From: Actinomadura rupiterrae
GTDB taxonomy: Bacteria; Actinomycetota; Actinomycetes; Streptosporangiales; Streptosporangiaceae
Reading direction: 5' to 3'
Length of the DNA stretch: 64,000 nt
Assembly: GCF_024172125.1 (NCBI RefSeq)
Contig: NZ_JAMZEA010000010.1
Span: 248,001-312,000 of the forward strand
In this document: piece by piece, positions 1-10,000 of the stretch
How positions within the stretch are numbered: position 1 is the stretch's first letter
Layout: each line of letters begins with the position of its first letter
Program-made: the position numbers and the translations under genes
Notes under the pieces: model-generated
Seen by the model: the letters and a program-made list of their open reading frames with translations, nothing else
Told to the model about the DNA's origin: nothing
Database searches by the model: none

Positions 1-1000
1 CCCGCGCGCTCGCCGGGGTGATGCGCGCGAGGGTGTCGGGCTGGACGGCCGGGTCGTAGGGCTGCCGGTCGCTCAGCAGCAGGCTGAACGCCTCGCCCGG
101 GAAGCCGACCGGACGCGTGCCGGGCTGCTCCTGCCACGGCGCGATCTCCCAGAACAGGCGCGGGACGGTGAGCGGGTCGGCGGGCTCCAGGGTGGCCCAC
201 TGCGGCGCGGGCACCGGCTGGACCAGGCCGTTCAGCGGGTCGTTCGGGTTGAGGTAGCGGTTCAGGCGCCGCCAGGACGCGAGCAGCGCCGCCCGCTCGG
301 CGTCGGTCAGCCGCTCGGACTCGACCGTCATCCGGAACCCGCGCACCGCCGTCCCCGGCGTCGGGGCAGGGTCGGGGACGACCCGGGCGAGCTGGAACAC
401 GGCGCTCACCGGCGCGCTGTCCCAGAGCAGCCGGACCTGCCCGAACGCCGACACGCCCCCGGAGTGGACGGTCAGGGCGCCGAGCAGGTGGGCCGCGCCG
501 GTGCGCTGCCCGATCGGGACCTGGGTGAGTCCGAGCGCGGTGTAAAGCCGCTGGACGGCGCTCGCCTGCGGGGTCATCGCGTCGAGGACGATCTCGCCGC
601 CGAGGCAGGTGAGGACCGGCAGGTTGCCGACGATGTTCTTCGGCCAGCCGTCTGCGGGCGCCTCCAGGAGCAGCAGGCTGGCGGTCCCGGCGTTGATCGC
701 GGCGCGGATCGCCTGGGGCGGCAGGTGGCCGTCGGGCTTGGTGCCGCTGCGCGTCCACACGTACTGCGGCGTGCTGCCGTTGGTCGGGCTGATGGTGACG
801 CTGGTGACGTAGACCAGCGCCAGCAGCGAGCCCGGCAGCAGCACGTTGTTGTCGCCGACCGCCTGGCGCGGCGTCGTGTCGACGTAAAGAGTGCGGAACG
901 CGAAGTTCGTGGCCGGGTCGGCCAGCCGGATCACCTCGGCCTCGGCCGTCCAGAAGGGGCCCGCGATTCTCAACTTCGGCAGGTCGGGAAGTTTCGCCAT
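1..1000 (-). CDS. Unknown protein, third gene of the PLD/giant-protein operon (C-terminus beyond the left edge)
   Basis: The frame is open from an ATG at 1000 to the window edge (333 codons seen), so the protein is incomplete at its C-terminus. It begins MAKLPDLPKLRIAGPFW and has no signal peptide or membrane segment. A strong ribosome site (AGGAGG, a few bases upstream of the ATG) supports the start. The visible part is rich in alternating hydrophobic/polar stretches typical of beta-sheet, with a small helical patch (LTDAERAALLASWRRLNRYL). I recognise no family or catalytic motif. The gene starts 73 bases after the stop of the giant gene on the same strand, so it is very likely co-transcribed with that gene and with the PLD-type gene. 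Function is unknown; a structural or effector partner of the giant protein is only a guess. Confidence 0.8.
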   Translation of the reverse strand, partial: MAKLPDLPKLRIAGPFWTAEAEVIRLADPATNFAFRTLYVDTTPRQAVGDNNVLLPGSLLALVYVTSVTISPTNGSTPQYVWTRSGTKPDGHLPPQAIRAAINAGTASLLLLEAPADGWPKNIVGNLPVLTCLGGEIVLDAMTPQASAVQRLYTALGLTQVPIGQRTGAAHLLGALTVHSGGVSAFGQVRLLWDSAPVSAVFQLARVVPDPAPTPGTAVRGFRMTVESERLTDAERAALLASWRRLNRYLNPNDPLNGLVQPVPAPQWATLEPADPLTVPRLFWEIAPWQEQPGTRPVGFPGEAFSLLLSDRQPYDPAVQPDTLARITPASAR

Positions 1001-1073
1001 CTGCTCCTCCTAGTCCGCTCGTGGCCGTCAGGGTCGGGGGCCGCAGGGCCCGGGTCGTCACAGGTCGGTGCCG

Positions 1074-4000
1074 TCACAGGTCGGTGGGGACGATCGGTCG
1101 CGGGTCGCTCGGCGCGGCGCTGCCGCGGCGGGCGCGGACCACCAGGGACCGCCCGCTCATGCCGCTGCCCTGGCTGGTGCGGTGCAGCCGCCGCAGCGCG
1201 AGCTGGTCGGGCGCTCCGGGGTAGGCCGCCGCCAGCGCGGCCGGGTCGTCGGCGCGCATCATGCCGTGGTAGCGCATGAGGACGGCGCCGAGCAGCAGCT
1301 TGGCGGCCAGGACGCCGCTCAGCGCCGACTGGAGCGGACGCACCGGCACGGCGAACGTGACCGTGACCGAGGGCGGCGGCGGGGTGCCGGTACTGGCGGC
1401 CTGGACGGCGGTGATGAGCTTCTCGACGGCGTCGGCGAACTCGGGGAACCGCGCCCAGCGGCGCAGCGCGGCCCTGTCGTCGTCGCTCATCGGGCCCGTC
1501 CAGGTGATGCCGGTGTACTGCGTGCCGGGCGCGTTGCGCGCGAGGGCCACCTTGTTCTGGAGCTCGTCCGGGATCTGCTCGGGCCCGGCGGGGATGTCGA
1601 CGCGGGTGACGGCGTCCGGGGCGGCGCCCGCGGCCTGGGTGATGATCTGCGCGATCGCGCCCGTGAACGCGCTGTCGCCCGGGAGGCCCCGGAGGGCCGC
1701 GGCGGCCGCGTCGGAGGGGCCCTGCCAGACCAGGTTCAGGGACGGCGCGGGCAGGAAGTCGATGACCGCCTGGAGCCGGTCGGGCAGGTTCGCGGCGGCG
1801 GCGCTCACCGGTTCGGTGGAGTACCAGCCGTCGAACATCTCGCGGACCTTCGCCGCGTCCGGCTCGTGCATCAGCCTGACCAGGACGTCGCGGTCGGTCC
1901 TGGTCATCACCCCGGCGAACAGCAGGCGCCCCTGCGCGTCGATGGAGACCCGGTTGCGGGTGTCGAGCGGCAGGCCCGAGGTGTCGTAGGCGCTGCCGAG
2001 CTGCTCCTCGCTCACCTGGACGAGGTCGACCGCCAGCGGGAAGTCGCCCAGCGCGCCGGACGGGGGCGCCAGCGCCGTCTGCGCCACCAGGAAGCGCTTG
2101 CCGAGCTGCCGGTGCGTGAACCTCTGCGCGACCGGGTCGTAGAGGCACTCGGCCTGCACCTCGATGTTGCCGCTGAACAGCTCGACGATCTGGTACACGA
2201 CCTCGGGGTCGGGCAGCGCGCTGAGCTTGCGCGCGGTCGCCGTGCCGGACGCGGCGTCCGGCGCCTCGGCGGGCCAGCGCTGCTGCGCCTCGTCGGGGAG
2301 GCTGTCCCAGAACCGGCGCAGCGGGATCGTGACCGTCCGCACGCGGGTGTCGGCTTGGAACTGGCCGTCCGAGCGGAGCAGCGGCGGGAACGGCGGCAAC
2401 CGGTGCCACACGATGTCGGAGCCGCTCACGGTCGCGCTCGGCAGGGGCGAGCGGTAGGTCAGGTCGCGCTGCGTGACGCTGTTGACCGGCGAGACCGTCC
2501 CGTCGGTCTGGGCGATGACCAGCAGGCGGTGCTCGTAGTAGAACGGCAGCGCCCGCCACTGCAGGGCGAGGACGCCCTGGGAGAAGTCGCCGACGCGCTC
2601 GGGCAGGTCGAGGCCGCGCAGCTCGTCCCGGTCGGCCGTGCCGTCCAGGACGAGGTGGTCCGGCGCGCTCGGCAGGGCGTCCGGGATGGGCGGGTAGGCG
2701 TCCTCGACCAGGCGGACGGGCAGCTCGTGCTGGTGGTCCTTGGCGAAGCCGCGTATCCAGGCGTACCAGTCGGAGTAGCCGAAGCGGCGCAGCAGGCTGA
2801 ACGCGACCTGCCGGAACGCCAGCTGCCGGACGAGGGTCTGGTTGCGTTCGGCCAGCGCCTGCTCGTGGTGCCGGGCGACGATCACTTCCCAGATCGCGCC
2901 GGGCGCGGGCGGACGGGCCGGGGTGGCGGGCTCGTCCAGCCGCCGCGAGCTGAGCACGAGCGGCGCGTCGACGGCCTGCGTGCGGTCGAGCACGACGTCC
3001 AGCCCGCCCGCGGCCGGATCGACCTGCACGGCCGGGACGTCCACCTCGGTGGCCGCGCGTCCGGGGAACAGCGTGGGGGAGCGGCGCAGGCTCTGCCACA
3101 GCAGGTCGTAGCGGCCGTAGGGCTGGAAGTAGTAGCGCAGCGTGTGCGCCCAGCGGTCCTCGATGAGCTGGGAGTAGGTCAGGCGGCCGTCGGCGTCGGG
3201 CGTGGCGAGCGCGGGCGACCCGGCGCGCGGGTACGCCGTCGCGGTCCAGGGCCCCGCGCCCGTCGCGCCCAGCCCGTCGGCTCCGGGCGCCACCGCGCCG
3301 CTGGCATCGAAGAAGCGCGTCGTCCACGCGAGGACGTCGGGGAGCACCTGGGCGATCCCGGCCTCGTCGGTGGGCAGGGTGACCTTCGCGGTGTCGGGCA
3401 CCTTGGGGTCGTTGCTGTTGAGCGTCTCCAGGTAGTACTTGAGCCGCATCCACTGGACGTGCTCGGGGACGCCGTCGCCCGGCGCGGCGAACACCGAGGC
3501 CAGCGCGCCGGTCGCGACGGTGAAGTGGTGCGTGCGCTCGTCGGTCGGGCCGAAGTCCTCGGTCCGGACCGTCCCGGCCAGGCCGTCCGCGGCCTGGAGG
3601 TCGGCGGGGGCGAGCGCGGCGCGCACCAGCTTGAGCTGGTCGGCGCTGAGCATGGTGCGGGCGCTGAGCAGCTTGCGGCTCGGGTCGTAGTCCAGCAGCG
3701 GCGCGATCACGGGGTCGAACGCCGCGGGGTCGGCGGTCAGCCGGATCCGCGGCCGGACCTCGACCGTCCCCGGCAGCGTCGCGCCGCGCAGCAGCAGCGC
3801 GGCCTCGCCGTTGAGCGGCAGCCGGACCGTCCGGGCGGTCGGCGCGGGCTGCGGCTGGAGCTCCACCTGCCCGGCACCGCTGTCGGGACGGGTGACCAGG
3901 CTGCACGGCGTGGACAGGGTGAAGCGCACCTCGATGTCGGCGTTGGAGCGTCCGCTGATGGTGACGGAGCGGTAGCGCAGCCGCTGCCGCACGGCCGGAC

Positions 4001-7000
4001 GCAGGCTGATCTGCACCAGCGCCAGCAGGTCGTCGCCTCCGGCGGGACGCTCGTCGAGCTGGATGCTGCGTCCCGGCTGGAACAGCAGCTCGACGTGCAG
4101 GTGGCGGCGCAGCGCGGCGAAGGCCGCGGCGTCCGGATCGGCAGGCGTCGTGGTGCTCTCCAGGGTCGCGAACAGCCCCTTGAGCAGTTCCAGCAGTTTC
4201 GGCCCGCGGACGGCGCCGGTGTCGGGGTCGTGGAGGCTGAAGGTGACCGAGAGCCCGAGGCGCTGCAGCGCGCCCCAGCCGTAGCGGTCGGCGCCCGGCG
4301 GGCAGCTGGCGAGGAAGTCGGCCAGGCTGTTGGGCAGCGTCGGCGGGCTCAGCTGGAGGGCGGCGGCATAGCCGTCGGTGATGTGCCCCTGCGCGTCGGT
4401 GACGCTGCCGGGACGCAGCGCGCGCAGCCGCTCCACCAGGCGTGCGAGCAGCGGGTGCATCGGCGTCTCGCGCTTGCCGCCGGGCTGGGTGACGCCCTGC
4501 CACTCCGGCCACTCCAGGTAGGAGTCCTGCCAGGAGTACCAGGGGCCGCGCTCGTCCTGGACGCCCTGCGCGGACGGGTCGGGCGGGCGGCGGCGCTGGA
4601 CGGCGCCGGGGTACCACGCCTCCCACTGGCTGGTGTTCAGCGTGTCGCCGGGCGCCAGCGGCAGGTCGTCGCCCGGGATCATCTGCACCTCCTGCCGCAG
4701 CCGCAGCTCGGCGGCGAGCCGGGCCGGGCTGGCGAAGGTGTCGGTGGTGGCCGCGTCGATGTTCAGCTCGTGCAGCCGGTACCCGGCGTTCAGCTCCAGC
4801 GGGTAGGCGGCGTCACCGCTCGGTCCCTGGTTCCAGCGGAACCGGATCGCGCGGATGCCCAGCGGATGCGGCCGGAACCCGACGCTCGCGCCGATTTCGC
4901 CGGTGAAGACGAACGGCGGCGGGCTCCCGGCGGCCGCGGTGGGCAGCGGCATCGGCGCGTGCGCCAGCCCCGGCTCGGCCCGCTCGTCCTCGGGGCGGAC
5001 GACGGCGAAACCGGTCGGGCGCGGCAGCCACTCCAGCTCGGCCGGACGGCGCTCCTCGCGCGGGTTGCCCGTGTGCTCGATGCGGTCGGTCGGCGCCGGG
5101 GCGGTGGGCGGCGCGGCGACCGCCTCGGCGGCAAGCAGCAGCTGCACGGGCGCCAGGGCGGACGGCACGTCCCGGTCGGAGATCGTCTGGAAGAACACCC
5201 GCCACGCCTCGGGACGCCAGGCACCGCCGGGCAGCACGCCCGCGTCCCGCAGCGCGGCGACCGGGACCACCGCCGCGCGCGCACCCGGCGGCCCGAAGAC
5301 GTGGTCGAGGTCGATCTTGATGTCGGTGGGCAGCGGCCGGGCGTTGGACGTCGGCAGCCCGGTCGTGCGGCCGCGCTGGGTGGTGCTGTCCAGGCCGTAG
5401 GAGCCGATCGGCACGGTGCTCTCGCGCCGGAAGACCAGCCGGTAGGTGCGGATCGGCACCGCCGGACCGTCCTGGCGGGCCGCCTCGCTCCACTCGACGT
5501 AGACCTGGCGCGGCTCCATCACCTGCGGCGTGCCCGCGCCGGCCGCCGGATCGAGGTCGGACGGTGCGATGCTGTAGCTGACGGTGAGGTCGCCGTCCAC
5601 CGGAACCGCCGGGGGCGCCGTCGGGTAGCGCGTGGCGATCAGGGTCAGCGGGCGCCCGGCGTTGCCGGCGAAGTCGACCGGCGTGATCGTGTAGACGTAG
5701 CCGCGCCCCTCGCGCGGCAGCGCGGCGCGGTCGGCGGCGGTGTCGGGGAAGTGGTCGACGACCTGGAACCGCGGCTGGAGCAGCGACAGCGTGTCGGTCG
5801 GCGTGACCGCCCCGGCCGCGGCGACGTCGGTGGTGTGGCGGTGCAGCACCTTGACCGGCTTGACCGTGGTCGTGCGCTCGGCCTCGTCCCCGTCCAGGGC
5901 GCGGCGGCGCACCAGGTAGTGGGCCAGGTGGTGGTCGGGGTCGTTCTGGGCGCGGCTCACGCCCGGCGACGCCTGGCGCTGCCAGCTCAGCTCCCACGAA
6001 AGCGCGATGGTGCTCGCGTCGCTGTACTGGCGCACCTGCTGGAACTCGGGCGGGAACAGGTTGAACTGCGTCTGCGCGACGTTGAAGGTCCGCACGTCCT
6101 GGTTGGCGGTGCCGGGGTTGGCGGCGTCCGGTCGCTCGCGCTGGCTGATGGACGGCTGGGCGTCCAGGCCGGTGCCCACCTGGTCGAGCCAGGCGGGACG
6201 CCGGTTGTCCGGGGTGCGCACCGCGAAGACCAGGCCCATCTGGAAGGCGAGCGATCCGGCGATCAGCGCGGCGCGCTTGGCCGGGTCGGGCTCGGCCTGG
6301 AAGGCGCGCAGGTCGGCGATGATGTCGTGGATGATGACGCCGCGCAGCTGGTGGGCCTGCTGGTCGGCCTGGACGGCGCCGACCGTGCCGGGGTCGCCGC
6401 CGTCCTGGGCGGTGCCGTCGGGGGCGTAGATCGTCGTGTTCGGGGCGAACGCCGCCTCCAGCAGCTGCTCGTAGAGCTCCTGCGGGTCGCGCTTGAGGAA
6501 GGGCGAGCCTCTGAACTGCTCGTACGCTCCGCGGACGGCCGCCTCGAAGGAGCTGTCGGACGGGTTCTGCACGCGCGGGTCGCTGACCGGCGGTCGGTAG
6601 CCCGGCAGCGCGCCGGGGTCGCCGACCGGGTGCGCGACCGCGGTGTCGCCCGCGCCGGTGTAGGTCTGCTTGAACGCGTTGCCGAGGTGCTGGGCGAGGC
6701 TGAGGCCGTCCTGCAAGGGGGCGGGGTCGCTCGCCTGGCCGGTCGTCGGGTTCACCACGCGGCGCTCGGCCGCGCCTCCGGTGTAGAGCCGCGCGGCCCA
6801 GTTCACCGCCCAGGTGATCGGGTTGCCGGCGGTGACGGCGGCGGTCACGTCCACGAACTGCGGCGTGGCGGCCATCGGCTCGTAGTGCCGCAGGGAGTAG
6901 TTCTCGCCGACGGCCGGTTTCGGCACGCGAAGGGAGAAGTCCTTGGCGACCGCGGTTCCGTCGGCGGGCGGCGGCGGAAGGAAGCCGAGCTCGGGCTCGG

Positions 7001-10000
7001 CCACGGGGAAGCCGTCCTCGTCGAGGACGAGCCGTCCCTGCGCGTCCCGGTGCAGCCGCTCGGCCTGCGGCAGCAGTACGAAGTAGGTCTGGTGGTCGGG
7101 GTCCCAGGCCGGCGCGTCGCGCAGCACGAACAGGACGTAGCCCGGCACGTGGAACACGTCGGGGGCGGGAACCGCCGCCTGCTCGCCGATCACGGCCGCC
7201 AGCGCGCGCGGCGGCAGTCCGGCGCGGCGCGCGTCCAGCAGGCGGGCGAACTCCGGCGCGGCGAGCATCGCGCCGCCGGTGCCCGGCACCGGCTCGACCT
7301 CGGTGGCCTCCAGGCCCAGCGAGAGGAACTGCTTGGTCCGGTCGAGCGCCGCCTGGACGTTGTCCTCCTCGAACGCGATCTTGACGTTGGCCTGGAGGCT
7401 GTGCCCGCAGCAGGAGACGCCGACGGTGCCGCTGCCGCGCACGCCGGGGATGCTCAGCCCCTTGACGCCGATCTCCAGCCCGGCGCTGAAGGTGATCTCC
7501 AGGCTGAAGCTGAACGACAGCCGGATCGTGGTGAACACCAGCGGGATCTTGATCCAGAACTCGATCGCGAAGGAGACCTGCACCTCCAGCCCGATCGCGC
7601 CGTAGACGGCCGAGTCGTTCAGCGGGTCGCGGAAGTCGACCACGCCGATGTAGCGCGCGCCGAACGCGACCCGCGCGGTGGCGGTGATCCGCATGCCGAC
7701 CAGCCCGAGGTCCACCCCGGCGCTGAGGTCGAGCCGCCCGCGCGCCAGGAAGCTGGTGCCGAGCACCATCTCGGTGGTGGAGACGCGGAAGATGAACCCG
7801 CCCTCGACCTCCACGGCCAGCGGGCCGAGCGTGGTGTGCCAGCGCAGCATGTTGGGCCAGCCCAGCTCGTAGTGGAACAGGCCCGGCTCGATCAGCAGCG
7901 TCGCCGAGAAGCGGCTGTTGCCGATCGCGTCGCGGACGAAGTCGGGCAGCGGCGGGTGGACGCCCGGCTTGCCGCCCTCGGGCTTGGAGATGTGCGCGAG
8001 GAACCGCTTCTGGCGCGGCGACAGCAGCACGAAGCCGCTGAGGATCGGGTTCTCGCGCGCGCCGTCCTTGTTCGTGACGTAGTCGGCGTAGTTGGTGTTG
8101 AACCAGCCGCGGACGGCCATGAAGAACGTCAGGTCGCTGCGGAACGCGATGATCGCGTCCACGAGGAAGACGCAGGCCAGGTCGGCCTCGGCGAACGCGT
8201 CGTAGCGCAGCGGCGAGACCGACGCCGAGGTCTGCGAGATCATCGCGCGCAGCACGATCGTCCAGCGCGGGTCCTGGCCGGCGTCCTCCAGGTCCACGGC
8301 CCAGCGGTCGCGCTTGGACAGGTCGCCCTGGGTGCGCGACAGCCCTTCGAGCGTCTTCAGCAGCTTGCGGACGTCGTTCTCGGCGTCCGCGGCCTTGATC
8401 GAGGCGATGGTGAACCGGTAGCCGAACCCCATCCCGATCTCGCGCAGGTAGATCTGGATGACCGGGATCATGAAGCTGACCTGGCGGATCTCCAGGTAGA
8501 GGAACCAGGCCCGCAGCCACGGCGAGCCCGGTCCGCGGCGCACCCGCAGGAAGCCGAAGCTGGCCGCGATGGTCGGCAGCCCCTGGATCTGCACGACACC
8601 TTCGCCGATCAGCCCGGTCTGGTCGGGCTCGTCCACGAAGTCGACCACGCCGCTCAGGCGGAACGCGGCGCCGATCGACAGGTTCACCGGCAGGCGCGAG
8701 AAGTGGATGCGCGGGACGAACTCGCCCGGCGCGGGCAGGCCGATGAACAGCTCGTGGTAGTCGGGCCGCGAGTCGGGGGTGTCGCCGGGGCCCTGCGCGA
8801 ACTTCAACTGCCCGGTCACCTGCATCGCACCGTCGCCGTCGAAGAACTCGCACTGCGGGACGAACCCGATCGCGCGCAGCTCCATCTCGAAGCAGCCGAG
8901 GAAGCTGAAGGTGACCGGCTTGGGCAGCTCGACCAGGAACTTCACATGCTTGGCGATCACCTTGGCGTCGCCGGTGAGCGGGCACTGGACCAGGTCGATG
9001 CGGATCTTGCCGAGCAGGCCCAGCGGCCCGTCGGCGTCGTCGCCCGGCGCCAGGACGAACTGGGCGGACCCGGTGATGGTGAAGTAGAGATGGAACGCGC
9101 CGTCGTCGACGAACCGCAGGCCCAGCGCGTCCACCGAGAACTGGAAGCGCGTGCCCTTGCAGTCCAGCAGCTTGACGCCGCGCAGGTTCGCGGCGCCCTG
9201 CACGAGCGTCAGGTTGCCGCCGTCGCGCTGGGCGAACTGCAGGGCGATGTCGGCGGTCGCGTCGCCCACCAGGTCGGGCGGCAGCGGGCCGGAGCCGGCG
9301 AGGGTGAAATCGGCGATGCGGTTCTCGCGGATGACGAAGCCGCTGTCGGTGAAGCGGAACCGGGTGCGCAGGCCGTTCAGCCGGGCCGGGCGGTCGGTGA
9401 CGGTGGCGGCGAGGTTGACCCCCTTGGGCGTGAGGGCGAAGTCCCGCACGCTGAAGGTGATCGGCTCCTCGCTGGCGCGGGTGAAGTCCAGCTCCAGCAC
9501 CGCGCCGTCCGGCTGCTGGATCTGGTAGTGGTAGTCCTTGGTGGCGAGGGTGAAGTAGTGGAAGGTCTTGTCGCCCAGGTCCTTGCCCCGGAACCGCCAG
9601 CGCATCCCGAACAGGTCGGGGAACTGGCGCTCGGCCTCCGTCGAGCGCAGCTGGATGCCCTGGTCGTGGTCGACCTTGAGGGCGAACGTCGCCAGGTCGA
9701 ACGTCAGCCGGCACAGCAGGTCGAAGCTGATGCTGAGGACGCGCACCCGCACGCCGATGTCGAAGCTCACCTCGCCCTGCGGCAGCGTGATCGCCAGGTT
9801 GGTGAGCGGCGTGTCGGTGTAGAGCTGCAGGAACTGCGAGTCGCCGCCCTGGCCCTGCTTGAGGAAGGGCAGGGTGAACCCGCCGCCCGCGTCGAGGTTG
9901 ACGCTCAGCTGCGCGGTCCAGCCCGTCCCGAGGTCGGCCGGGTCGAAGACCACCGGCTTGCACAGGGACGCGGGGTCGTTGAGGTCGAGCGGTGGGATGG